Source of the DNA: Anaspis maculata
Lineage: Eukaryota; Arthropoda; Insecta; Coleoptera; Scraptiidae
Direction: 5' to 3'
Assembly: GCA_949128115.1 (NCBI GenBank)
Contig: OX421961.1
Location: 101,451,863-101,515,862 of the forward strand
Length of the DNA stretch: 64,000 bases
Shown: positions 47,719 to 59,220 of the stretch, piece after piece
How the letters are laid out: each line of letters begins with the position of its first letter
How positions within the stretch are numbered: the first letter of the stretch is position 1
Made by a program: the position numbers and the translations under genes
The notes under the pieces: generated by a model
Told to the model about the DNA's origin: nothing
What the model saw: the letters and a program-made list of their open reading frames with translations, nothing else
The model's database searches: none

Positions 47719-47813
47719 CACGGGAAATGCGTTAATACTGCCAAGGGCAATGATAGCTGGCGGGTTCGCGTCCCGTCAGCTATGCCCGCAGCTGGAATAA
47801 CGCATTCACCGTG
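47719..47813. repeat. 95-bp hairpin with a T-loop-like apex
   Basis: Arms CACGGG...AATGCGTTA...GGGCA...TAGCTG (47719-47764) and the inverted set at 47772-47813 pair with a few mismatches and a 3-nt bulge. The apex GGGTTCGCGTCCC is a 7-nt loop on a GC stem. It closely resembles a tRNA T-arm / Pol III B box, but no A box or rest of a tRNA is present. Probably a palindromic element. Confidence 0.55.
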
Positions 47814-47997
47814 GAGGTATGTATACGATTTTGCTCACAAAACATAACAAACTGATGATAATTGGTTCAATAAAATGACAATTCTCGAACAAAATTTCCT
47901 ACGGGGTAGGCTCGACGGAAGTTGGGTGGCTTTGAAAATTGACATTTAGGCATTGTTGTATCAATCCATAATAATTGATAAGTAGGTATGTCCGATT

Positions 47998-48300
47998 TGG
48001 AAATCGAAACGCAATCAACCTTGCCCAAACTACGAGAGGCAGCGCCAAAAAAAAAGGTAGAAAACCTTTTGCCAACGAAAAATAGCGGCCGCCACGGAAG
48101 TGCCTGCAGAATTTACAAAGATTGGTTGGGCCAACCGCAAAGACGCAGACATCAGTGAAAACGTCATGATATCCTATTTTGATGGATTGGTGAAAAATAT
48201 AGTCTTCGACGCTTCGGACGGATTCTTACATGCTGCGAAACACCATTATTATAAAAGAGAATATCAACAATACTGAATTTGCCAGGCCTCAGTCCTATTT
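47998..48300 (+). pseudogene. Tyrosine-recombinase (Crypton/integrase)-like N-terminal region, three frames
   Basis: A 53-codon frame begins at 47998 (MSDLEIETQSTLPKLREA... then RIYKDWLGQ) and stops at 48155. A second frame gives DISENVMISYFDGLVKN (about 48136-48190). A third gives SSTLRTDSYMLRNTI and IIKENINNTEFARPQSYL (about 48190-48290). In that order these match the N-terminal SAM-like core-binding part of insect tyrosine-recombinase-like proteins (family pattern SENVLLAYF.EL..., PSTLW..YSMLR, ...NI..F..L..YL). Two frame changes within 200 bp and loss of the catalytic R-H-R-Y half show it is dead. The family call rests on pattern memory and needs a database check; a decayed Crypton-type mobile element or a domesticated relative would look alike. 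Confidence 0.55.
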
Positions 48301-50576
48301 GGAAACTGCACTTTGGGCCGGCCTGAAATTTTCTGGAAAGGAAATCACCAAGGGAAGGTGTCTTTGGTCTTCCAATAGGCTTCAGTGCTTTCAAATCTGT
48401 TTTTATGGTGACTCGCAAATCCCAGCCGTTTTTATTTTCGTCTTGACAGCGGCGTCCAGTCCAAGTGTCAACGAAGCAATCAAAGAAAGCTGGGCACACC
48501 TGTCACTTTCTTCGCGTATTATATGCACGGGAAGTGAATCATCACTTACCGGGTAGATGACAGTTAACGTATCAATTACTTGTTGTTTGTGGGTAAAATA
48601 TTTTGCCTCAAAAGTTCCTACTTGAGAAAAATGTTGAAAATTTGAGCGGCAGCAGGTGGAAATTGAACTGGACGATTGATGACGTCAAAAACCTATTCCG
48701 CGCTTGCGCACTAGGAAGCTCATCGTCTAATATACATTGGCCGTTGTTGTGTCCGATAGGTAATCTACAGTCCATGAATATTCACTAAATAGTTATTGTT
48801 GAATTTATATATCAGTAGGAAACAATGACATTATCTGTTTGTGGTGACAGTTCACAATAAATCTGGCAATTTATCATCAAAGAACCACGAAGTGTTGCCA
48901 GAGAGTTAGCATGTCAAATTTTGTTTATGTCGTGTGGTTAGATTCATATGACGTCTCCGCCAGACAATGTGTATGTATCTCCTATTTTCCACAGTTTTTA
49001 TGTGAAAGTGTCATCCAAGTGATGTATTTTCAAGGGCTGCCCCAACATCTCCATTCCTACTTCCCCAAAAAATAACTGCCCTCCCGGATTTCAGCTCCTA
49101 AGAAATTGAGTGACTCGATCAGGCTTATGATCAATAGCTACGGGACAAAGTGTTGCACACCAATAGAAAGACGATGATTCAGACAACTTGGTGCAGAGAC
49201 TAATCATTCCAATGTTCCAAGGTAAAATATCGATTATTTCAGCTGGTGTTCCCCTATACAACTTGAGAAGAGTGAATATTTTTGCCTGCGTCAAGTTGAC
49301 AGAAGCAGAAGCTTGACACAGGTCTTTAAATAATCGACATTTCTCCAACAGAAATATGGACCACGTCCGCATCATGATGTCTGAGACGTCTGGAGGATTT
49401 CTCTTGCTCAAACTCAATTGTTTGTGCTGCCGCATTGTTTTGAACAACAAACAGCAAACATTCATGTTGACTGACCCACGAGCTGACCCACGTTATCTGT
49501 TTCCCGACGTTCACGTGGCAACCCGGTACTGGTTTTGGCGCGATTATTCACTTGATTTGAACGGATGATGAACCGTGATGAGCTGAATTTTGATTTCCTT
49601 TCTTGGTACCAAAGATGATTTTCTTTGAATTTCTCCCACTTGACAGTAATTAATAGGCTACTGGACATCAATCGCATTTCAGTATAAAAATATCATAAAC
49701 CTGATAAATATCTGAATGACGAATTTGTATTTGGAAAAGTTTTTGGAAATATGATTTCATTTCGGTAAAAATTCAATTTGAAAGTGGACTTATTCAAATC
49801 AGGAATGATATGCTACGTCACAGCTTGAAAGTGGGCTAGGAGGTGGGAGGGAGGAAGGAGAGGGGAACGCATTTGACATTCGACCTAAGCATTCGTTCTG
49901 GATCTATTACGTAGTGGTGTATTTTCACGTGCGAGCACAACTTTATCACAAGGAACTTATTTTTGATGCCATTGCATGGAGTTATTATGTATTTTGAAGC
50001 GAAATTGTATTAAAAAAACTAGATTATTTGACGTGGGGTTGACATATGGTATGCGACACTCGCAGTACTGCCACTCATATGGCACTAATAACACTGTTGT
50101 GACATTAATCCAAAGCCTGCACGAGCAAAAATAAGTGAATTTTAATGAAGAATCGACCAAAATGTAAGGTCAAACCATAGCACTCCAGCATTTTATTATA
50201 TTTTTTTGTATAAATCAGTTCAAAACAAGAAGGTGTTCTTCAGTCATCGAATGGCCAACTAGAGTTTCTATTGGCTCTTCAAAATGTGACGTCACGCACT
50301 TGCCGCGCCATTCAAACAGACAAATCTTTTTCATGTTTTCTTTATATGTACAAAAACTTTTTTAAACAAAATCATCTTGCCAATGCAACAATTTTGGGAG
50401 GATCTTTCATAAAAAGAAATAAAAAAACCCATGTCCACTAGCCTATTGTATTCACTCAGACATCGATCTACGCCAATAAAATCGTATTTTGTAATTTTGT
50501 ACAAGACCTCATAATAACAGGAACGCCGAACGACGAGAAACTTGTGGAGTTAGAACTGCAAGAACTATTTGAGTAA
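48301..50576. other. No recognised gene
   Basis: The longest open frame outside the satellite lies here (124 codons, minus strand, 49091-49465, starting MNVCCLLFKTMRQHKQ). I recognise no domain, and two other frames are open across the same 49330-49560 segment. A TGACGTCA palindrome lies near 50289. Nothing else stands out. Confidence 0.35.
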
Positions 50577-50640
50577 CCTCCCCCGGCGGGATTTGAATTC
50601 CGGACCTCTGGCAGGCGCGTGCTGGGACCCTAAAGAGGGC
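50577..50640 (-). repeat. tRNA-derived SINE fragment (weak)
   Basis: GGCGGGATTTGAATTCCGG followed by ACCTCTGGCAGGCGCGTGC looks like the reverse complement of a decayed tRNA T-arm and variable region. ACCTCTGG and GGCGCGTGCTGG words are shared with the 50931-51054 copy. Confidence 0.35.
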
Positions 50641-50930
50641 CCGGGCTAATTCATGTCAAAAGGCCCTTTCGGACAAAAATGCCCCCCCCCCTAGGTGATA
50701 CTTCAAGCACATCATTTTGGATGCGCCTCTATAAAAATATAAAAAAGTCGACCTGTCTTGGCGTTCTCCCCCAATATTTTTTTATTCAAAAGAATCCAAG
50801 ATAGGACTTCGTTGATACGTCTGTAAGACTGTAAAAGTTTGGGAATCGATTAGGTATTCAAGTAGGTAGTTACTCAGTGTTGTGTATGGAAAAAATATAT
50901 ACAATTTCTCAATTTCGAAAAAACAAGAAA

Positions 50931-51054
50931 GACCCCACAAGGCCTTCTGGCTGAGGGCCTACCGGGAAATGCCCGGCTGCCCGGTGGGCCAGCACGCGCC
51001 TGACCTCTGGGTTCGAAGCCAGGGACGGAGCCTACCGAGCTACCGCCAGGATCT
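50931..51054 (-). repeat. tRNA-derived SINE-like fragment
   Basis: On the minus strand, TAGCTCGGTAGG (51042-51031) fits a Pol III A box, and CTTCGAACCC follows as a B-box-like word, closer than in a normal tRNA. A GC-rich tail continues to about 50931. The minus-strand translation GGSSVGSVPGFEPRG is the kind that SINE heads give. No protein is implied. Confidence 0.45.
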
Positions 51055-51059
51055 ATCAA

Positions 51060-52090
51060 TTTTTGAAGCCCTCAACAAAAAATTATTTTCCTCAAAAATG
51101 CTTATTTAGATATGGCAACTTGAAAAGATATTGATCTTCAAGACACCTTCCGTCTTCAGCTTTTTTTTTGCTTCAAGTAATTACCATACCACGTTCAAAC
51201 GAACAGACATTTTTGACGTAACGTATACTCATGTTACATTTTCTGCATCTGCATGCATACGCTTCCTATAAGTACTGCAGCTGCAGCATGTTTGGAACCA
51301 CCTAAGAAATGGGGCTTTTTGGAGATTTCATCAGATGACCAAGATGACGAATTTTTTTTGCCAATGACTTCCGATTTCGAATGTCTTTAACACATTTTAC
51401 GTACGTATACGTGGTACGTCAGGGATGCGACAACGTTCAGCATGGAAGTATTTGCCTTTTTGGTCTTCTCCATGCACCACAAAATAGAAGGCTGGTAAAG
51501 ACGTTAGCGTCTAACGTTGTCGTTATCTTTGATGTACGGTGCACAAAAGCTCCCTATTGATATTTTACACGCCACTCTTTCAATTTTCACGAAGGAGACG
51601 TCGACACTGTGTGCATTAAATGGAGCAATTACACTTTAGAGTTGTATCGATCGGGGCCCAAGTTGTGGTGGGGCATAGACAAATGAAATGCAACAATGTA
51701 TTTCATCATTTTTGCTTACGTAGGATAAATCTTGTGGATTCGGATAATGTATGCAAACTACTCACTGATAAAATAGCGGAATCCCCACCATTTTACTGCT
51801 TTTGCCTGTTTCAATCTTTAGGGCAAGCACGTGCGTGTTTGGCAAGCCAATAAAAACAGATAACCATGTTCGCTAAATATCCTCCACGTGAGTCACAAAC
51901 TACACAACATTTTCCTCTTCAATCCAACCAACTTCCCGAGAACTTCACGCACGTATCGTACGAGAATGTATAAATTTCTAAAGCGATAGGACGAAGCAAA
52001 AAAAACTTTTCAAACCGCCACACGACAATGTAAGGGTCGCACTGCCTGCATGATGCGAAAATTAAGACAAAGCGCGCTGCCGCCGCCCGG
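51060..52090. other. No recognised feature
   Basis: Short frames only, for example 51620-51853 plus, with no motif recognised. Several ACGTACGT / CACGTG-like words, without order. Confidence 0.35.
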
Positions 52091-52124
52091 AGTTCTTTTA
52101 GAATTCAGTTCAGCAAATTGGAAA

Positions 52125-52165
52125 ACCTCGATATAAAAAGGGCCGAGGCACACACACGAAGATAA
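52125..52165 (+). promoter_or_regulatory. Possible TATA-box core promoter
   Basis: TATAAAAAGGGCC at 52132-52144 fits an arthropod TATA box, with an A/C-rich stretch about 30 bp downstream where a start site would fall. No clear initiator, and no recognisable gene follows (the 64-codon frame at 52266 is unrecognised). Weak. Confidence 0.2.
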
Positions 52166-52199
52166 ATAAAGAAAAACAAATTTTATCACGGTTCACGGT

Positions 52200-54842
52200 G
52201 GCAGCTCGCAAGTTATAAAGAAAGAAGTACAACTCAACAACACATCAGGAAGTTTTCGAAAAGAAGTGACAAAAAGGGCAAGGGAAATTCCATCGTACGA
52301 GACTGCGTTATTAATACGTTCGAATGGGGGAAAAGGAACCCTCGTAGTCGTCAGTGGTCGCTCTTGGTTTTTAAATGTTGCTGTTGAAACGCGTTGCTTT
52401 TGGTCGTCTTTGCTGTACACTTTCACCCCCCAGCGGTGTGCTGGTATGTATGTGTGGTGAATTGAATAATATATGATTGCAGACCGAAGCACCCGCACTC
52501 AAATTTTACGATAATGCTTTCAGAATATAGCACCTGTGTATTATAGTTTGTGAATATGTGGACGTGGATGCGTTTCCATTGTGCCAGGCGGAGTTGGAAT
52601 TCTATTACTGTATATGGAAATATTGCTTTTCCAATCTGATTTTCTATATTATACGCGTCATCGGGATGCTGTGGGCCCTATGGTTGTAATGCTCGGTTGT
52701 AAAATGTAAATCGAGACCATCAATGCGTAAACATGCATCACTGGACTTATTATGTCAGCCGAATAAGCGAAATCAAGTTTAACCCCATCAATATCATTGA
52801 ACAGATATTCACTCGCAAATAAACGACAGAGTTATCATTGGATTACTTTGTCGCACTGTTTTGGCAAATATTCGGCAAGTTTCAAAAACCGCCCTCAAAT
52901 TTCAAACTATAGGTAGGTACTATCACCGCCGGGCTATACAGACCCATCATCTTTTGAAAATGCCCGCGACTCAATATTCCAAAGTAAAGAAAAATAGCTA
53001 TGTAAAGTTCTCTTCACATCTGCCTATTCTTCTTTGAATTTTAATTCGGGATGTTATGTCAAATTTACGATTGTTTGTACATACATATTTTATAAATAAA
53101 CTTTTCAGACCCAAAGAAGAGCTGAAACCATCTCAAAACGTCGGCAAAAAAGCGATTTTTTGTAATATTTTCACAAGTCTGGGTACTTACAAGTCCCTGC
53201 TACTTCCAAAAGCAATGATGTCCAATATATTGATACTAATTAAGTAGGTATAGGATCTAAGCTACCAATTTGGTCAGTCCTTGAGATAGGTACGCGTAAC
53301 ATGTTGGCTAGATAGCTTTTAGGGTCGTTAAATAATGTGCATGTGTGGTCAAGGTAATGATGATGCCAACAGCCCTTGTCAGTGGCGAAACTATCAGTCC
53401 ATACCTCATGAGTATAGTTAGCTGCATCCCTATTACGCCTATAATCTTCCAGATGTATGAAATGGACCCTCCCAGTCCCAACTCATGACAATATGAAAAT
53501 CCCTCCCTCCACTGCCAAGCTTATTGTTACCCCAAAGCGCAAACCAAGTTATCAAAAACTTCCGCTGTAGAGAGTTCTTGTTTGTAGCTGATGAACACGG
53601 GCCTTAGGGGAGAGGCGTCGCAAATATGCAGAAACAATCACGATATAGTTTATTGTCATCCTATGCCATTGATTGCAGTCGCAACTTAATGAACATAGAA
53701 GTTAAATGACTTAATCTGGCGTTGACATGCATTGTATAACCTTACGTACCCTTCCCATTTGTTGTCGATGACGAGGTAGTTGGCACCCCCAGAAAACAAT
53801 CATTTCTGAATTATAATCACGGAACAGTGTATATACCGCGTTGAAAAACCGACTGTTAATCCACAGTTAGTTATGGAAACTTGATCTGGAGAGGAATAAG
53901 AAGTGATTAGTTGGCTTCAAAACTATTGTTGCTATAAATACCAGCGTGCATGTGTCGAGGGCGAAAAAACTTTAGGGAACTCGCTGGTGGTGGAGTAGGA
54001 TCAACACAAAAACGACCATTACTGGGAATGGAGCTCTTAAATCGTGTGGATTTCTGCAAACGATCCATTCATTTCTCAAATGATGTTCTTGCACACAAAA
54101 AATAACTGATGAGCCGACATATATTGCCCGTAAAGAGGGTTTAGTGTAGTGATATTTGATAACGAAATGAAGCAGACAGACACTTGCCCCATTTTGTGTT
54201 GGTGTCATGAACTGCATGATGGAAACTCATAAAGCTATACATACCACATAAATATTAATTTGACGCTAGTGTCTTCAATTTTCATACATAAGTTGCTTCT
54301 TAGCGCACTTTCCCCGAAGGAAATGGCACTTTTAGATGCAATTTTCCCGGCTGTCCGTCCGTCCGTCCTTCGCAGGAGCTACTCGCAAGAAAAAAACCTA
54401 TTGATCAATCTGGTTTAACCTGAATCGATAGCCTATTCCTCTCGCATGTCAAGCTACCAAAATTTTGCTTCGATAACGATAAACAACAATAATAATAATT
54501 TAGCGTGGGGTGGCGTCGCCGATGAAGTGCTGGGTTTCACAAGTCAAAATAAAAGAGAAAGAAGAATGAAACAAGAGACAGTGCGCTATTGAGCTAAACG
54601 CCCATGAGGGCATAATTTATATAGGTACTTACTATTTTATACTGGTATAACACCTAGCACCTCTCAGCAGTATCTTAAGTTGAAGTATCTTAGTCTCAGT
54701 AGTCTCAGTGAGCTGCCATTTCAATAGCGGAAAAATGGAAAAATATATTTTTTGTAGTTAAGGTGAGGTTAAGGCTGAAGAAATTTGGAGGAATCATAGG
54801 TATAAGTACAAGTACTACTTATTTGCAAACCAAAGGATCATA
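52200..54842. other. No recognised feature
   Basis: AT-rich, with only short frames (81 codons minus at 53972-54217 is the longest, no motif). Contains GTAGGTA words near 52912 and 53242 and a GTCCGTCCGTCC run near 54354. Confidence 0.35.
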
Positions 54843-55064
54843 ATGGTACCATTGCGGAGTTTTGAAAGTGGACGACAGTTGACAAATTTTTCAGAATTCT
54901 GGCCTGAACGTCGCATGACAGCGAGCCAACTCGTTGACATTGTCGTCCACTTTATTTTGGCCGCAACCGTACAATCGCCTATGACAAAATATTTGTTTGA
55001 TGAAAAGTTGATCCAAAAAGACGGAATCGATTATGTGGATGGCACATATGAATGGCAACAATGA
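54843..55064 (+). CDS. Unrecognised 73-codon frame, weak exon candidate
   Basis: Starts MVPLRSFESGRQLTNFSE and ends GIDYVDGTYEWQQ. The composition is protein-like (mixed hydrophobic and charged residues, no low complexity) and no long frame competes on the other strand. A CAAACCAAAG acceptor-like stretch precedes the ATG by a few bases. I recognise no family. It may be an exon or a piece of a mobile-element protein. Confidence 0.2.
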   Translation: MVPLRSFESGRQLTNFSEFWPERRMTASQLVDIVVHFILAATVQSPMTKYLFDEKLIQKDGIDYVDGTYEWQQ

Positions 55065-57700
55065 ACAGCACTCTTATAGTAACGGGCTTTTAATTCTGGA
55101 TCACCATTCATCAAATGGTATTTCTGGGCATACGAAATTCAAATTCTATAATACACCTTAGCCTATACATCTGGGGTTTATGTTATTGAAGGCATAATAC
55201 GTAGGTATTAACTATTACATGAATCACATTTCCAACTTGGAGTTGCTATTCATTAAAAGCGTAAGCATCACCTTCGCAAAACATGCACTAATACCTACTT
55301 CACTCAGAAACCCTTCATAGAGTATACTCACGCACTATCTACATGACGGTTTTTACCCAAGCCTTGTAGGTATGATGGTAGGTATGTTTGGCATTACTGA
55401 TATAATGCTATAAGAATTTGTATTAAGTCATGAACTTAGTAAGTAGGTAGAAACGTTACCGGCATCAAAGTGGAAAAATCCAGGCATTCTGCCATATGAT
55501 TCCCATGTAACATACCGTAAAATGCATGGTTCCTTCAGGCAATTTAGATTTTTTTTCATAATATTTTATAAGTTATCTCACTGTTTGCATTTATTGCATT
55601 GAACCTGCGCTTTTAGGTGGAGGAATGATGATTCCCAATCTCCACAGCTCTACAGCCAATAGCCAAATGGATTACAAAGTGTTCCGAATAAATAATAATT
55701 TCAGAGGCCACTTTTTTCACAGGGTAGATAGAAAATACCGATATTTTTTGACTTATGACAACTGACTTTCTCTGTTCGCTTCGTTGAATATCGTTTGAAT
55801 TCATACAAGCAACCATTTTCTCATACCCTATCGTCGCAATATAAATCGAGTTATAAGATGTTGATTGAAATGGACTGAAACATTTGTGAATTTGTAGTGG
55901 TACTTTTCCACCAAAAATTTCCTCCTTCGATGCTATGTAGGATGACGTTGGCTGCATTGAATATATTCAGAATAAAGAGGTCAAAAATAGGCCCCTTTGA
56001 CTGGATGATCAGAGAGAATTTGAGAAAGAAGGAGGTGGGGTTGAAAGATAAGAAAATACTTTGTTTATAAAGCGAATTGATTTGTCTTCAATTTGATGTA
56101 CCACAAAGTAGGTAGTGTCATTTGAAATTTCAGAATGGGGTGGGTGGGGGCGAAGGGATTTGAGATAAAAATTTGCCAATGATGGATCCCTCGATATAAA
56201 AATCAACCTGTTTCAAATTATCACCTGGTGTGTATTCGTAGTATTTTCATTTTAACAAGAAAAACACTTCGTGTGAGTTATTCTCCTATTTTTCTTAAGT
56301 TTTCATGCATTCAAAGTAATCCCTTGAAGGAGACTCCATCGAAATAACATTATTTCTGAACGTCAGTTCAAAGTAACTCGTGGAGTAACTTTGAACACCT
56401 TTAAAAATAATTGTTGTGGCGCCACAATTTTCGCTGGCTACTATCTGGCAATCTATGGGCATTTTTGTTGAAGACGTCGAGACGTCCGTCTCTTTGGATA
56501 TGGAAATGGAATTTGAATTTACGATTTGGACTTCGCAGCAAGATCAGGCGGTTATTTTCAGCAACTAATTTTCAGTACTTATTGTCAAGGAAAGAGGCCT
56601 CAAGTTTTAGTTTGGCAGGATAGTGACAAAGTGAATTATTGTATTTTGTCAGTTTTACTTCTGACAAGATTAAACAGGTACAGCCCAAACACAGCTTTTT
56701 GCCGACAAGTTGAAACAAATTATTTTACACCAGCAGCCAAAACAAGGTGCATAGAAGTCAGAGCAGTGCGGTAAAGGAAAGTTACAACTGTCTTTACATC
56801 AGAGCACATCGCGTGGACAATAGAAAGGCCCCACAAAAGGACGACGACAACGTCGGCTGCGACGACAACCCAAACAAAGGACATCACAGATTTGTAAAAG
56901 TCGAGATGTATAATGTGCATTACAATAATGGCGCCGAGGGTACTTAGCTTGGCGTGGAAAAAATAGGAAGAGCATTTCTTTTAATTAAAAATTATAATTA
57001 GATGTGGGAGATAATTACAATATGGCTTCTTTCACGGTCGACTTTATGTTGCTGCTCGACCGCTTTAATATTTCATCTTCTCTCTGCTGATGTCTTGCGC
57101 CACCACCACCACCGCCGCCATCACCGCAAGTTTAATTTAGTATAATAAAATTTTGGCTGTACAAATTAAGTACGTGATTTTACTTCATTAAATCTTTTAT
57201 TCATGCAATTTTTTACGATCTGGAAAAAATAGAATTAGGTCAATGCTAAATAAGATTTGTAAAAATATGCTGCAGAAGTTTGTGTACAATACCTTAACTT
57301 TAATGTTGAGTTATAAAAGAACATTGAGCTTATTTGTCCCCAGCTGCGGAATAAAAGAACATTCGACGTTAAACACGTCTAAATGTTTTACTATCAGTCC
57401 TCACGTTTTTGAACTTTAAGCGACTATTGCAATAGCAGTAAAGAAACAAAACTACAACGAATGTACATGAAGAGGTGGTTCAGGTATAGGGTATAGGCGG
57501 AATATTTTTTCAATGCGTTGAGTAGCAAAGTAGATTCTACTTTTTACTTTCATGAATTATAAGACGTCCTTGGACTGATAACGACGTCCAATAACTGACT
57601 TCACAGTTATAGTCCTTATGTTTGGGAATTGAGCTCCTGTGTCAAAAATTGACTTCTGCACCCCCCAGGGTTGTATTTAAGGCAAACAAAGCTGTCATCT
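55065..57700. other. No recognised gene; small simple repeats
   Basis: GTAGGTATGATGGTAGGTATG near 55370. A short palindrome GTTCAAAGT...ACTTTGAAC lies near 56365-56395. A (CAC)n-like tract occupies 57101-57127. Open frames (55613-55957 minus, 56411-56947 plus) overlap one another and show no family motif. Confidence 0.35.
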
Positions 57701-57945
57701 TCAGACAGCCAATTTTATGTACCTAATGAGCCAGTTTTGAATATTGTTGACAGTTGCAAGGCTCTTGTATAATTTCAGTACATTCGAAAGCACACGCGGT
57801 ACTTCTGGATGTTCAATTAAGCTGGAGATCCCAATAAGCGAATAAGACACATCTGCACAATTGGCGGAGGTGCAGTCTTTCCAGAGCATGCCGATATACT
57901 TATACGCGAATCTAATGAACGTTACAAAAAGCCGCGGTGAATCTA
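57701..57945 (-). CDS. Candidate 3'-terminal exon, product unrecognised
   Basis: The minus-strand frame from about 57945 to the stop at 57701 reads SPRLFVTFIRFAYKYIGMLW, then KDCTSANCADVSYSLIG, then VLKLYKSLATVNNIQNW. It is protein-like, with an amphipathic second half. Immediately upstream on the minus strand ATTCCTAAAACCTGCCAG would serve as a splice acceptor, and an in-frame stop lies just before it, as expected of an intron. No AATAAA signal is seen close downstream. Family not recognised. Confidence 0.25.
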
Positions 57946-58130
57946 CTGGCAGGTTTTAGGAATATGCCGGGGAACGTGTGTTATGTTCCCGAAGGTAGCA
58001 CTCGGAGTATATTAGTGGAGATAAGCGGACCGACATCAGATTTAAATTCACAGCGACGACTTTGAGCGGGTAGATCGGCGAAGTTTATCAAGGTGTTATC
58101 TAAGGACGAATAACAATCTACGTGAATTTA

Positions 58131-58195
58131 GTAGTACGCAGTAACTAAGTAGTGTGTGTTCTCTCTCAATTATAGAAGTAAACTCAACACAAATC
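58131..58195. repeat. Dispersed repeat copy, related to 39827-39890
   Basis: GTAGTACGCAGTAA, then AGTGTGTGTT, then CTCAATTATA and AACTC match the 39827 segment in the same order and orientation with small gaps. An unclassified interspersed repeat. Confidence 0.4.
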
Positions 58196-58283
58196 CATAC
58201 CAATAAAATGTTAACTGTGCCCTATGTAAGATCGACAACAATACTGCCCAATTATGAAGAAAGGCAGTAAACTAGAGGAGCTT

Positions 58284-58349
58284 GGGGCGTGGTGATTAGC
58301 TCGTCCGACTACCATGCTGTGGATCGCAGTACCGAACTCAAAAAAAAAA
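58284..58349 (+). repeat. tRNA-derived SINE head fragment with A tail
   Basis: GTGGTGATTAGCTCGTCCGA resembles a tRNA 5' end with an A box (TAGCTCGTCCG, 58297-58307). A degenerate B-box-like GTACCGAACTC follows about 20 bp downstream, then a run of ten A. The spacing is shorter than in an intact tRNA. Confidence 0.4.
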
Positions 58350-59220
58350 CACTTTTTTCCTCCAGCGTTTCTCACTCTGTTTCATGCATTATCAGAAAAT
58401 TAAACAAGAGCTCTTACCGTAGAGCCCCTCATTAAAAAATTTAAAATATTTCAGTTCCCAAAAATAGTAACAAAGCTTAAGAAAACTTCAGTAGACTCAA
58501 CAATAAAATTTCTTCACTATGTCTTGCTTGCCTTTTTTTGTCTGTTTACCAAACTCGCCCAACTGCGCTGGTCCTGGAAGATCCCGTAGCGTATCACTCA
58601 TTTTGAAATGCCTATAGATTATCTACCCGTAGCACTTTTGCATTGGCCCTAGAAAACATTTAGGTACAATGTGGGAGAGAGTTGAACTTCTGGCATCTTT
58701 TCTGGCAGATGGGAACCAAACACTAACGGCTTCATCCACCATTCATTCATGTGTTCTTTTGATATCGCCAGGGGTGTTTATTACACCTTCCTGCAAATTG
58801 GTAATTACGCTTTTCTTCGGGTTTCGTCGATGGCAACAATATAGCAAATTTGCTACGTCAGGCTATCGTTTCCTTGTTTATTCTCTTTTTTCCTTCTGAT
58901 GCTTTCAACCAGTGTTAATTTGTAACATTGCTGTGCAACGTCAATTTACTGCTTATTGCGAAATTATTGGGATCAGAATTGCCCTCATAAAACGTCTCCA
59001 ATTTCAGTTAATAACGATCGGCTATTTCACTGTTATTAGTGTTTGCGTCAATGCGCTGATGCCCTCGTTATTTTCTCTTATAATTCGCACAAAATAACAA
59101 CTTTGATCTCAGATCTCAGATTTAGAGAAATTCTGAACATTTCGATTTCGTAAAGGCCGACATCTTTTTTTTAATGTCTAATTCAACAGAGTGCCATTTA
59201 GCTATAAGGTCAGCCATATT
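58350..59220. other. No recognised feature
   Basis: Only short frames, for example 58669-58899 and 58912-59097 plus, with hydrophobic content but no family match. Confidence 0.35.

Noticed and set aside
49091..49465. 124-codon minus-strand frame as a gene
   Set aside because: No motif recognised, and two other frames are open over the same DNA. No splice or start context supports it.
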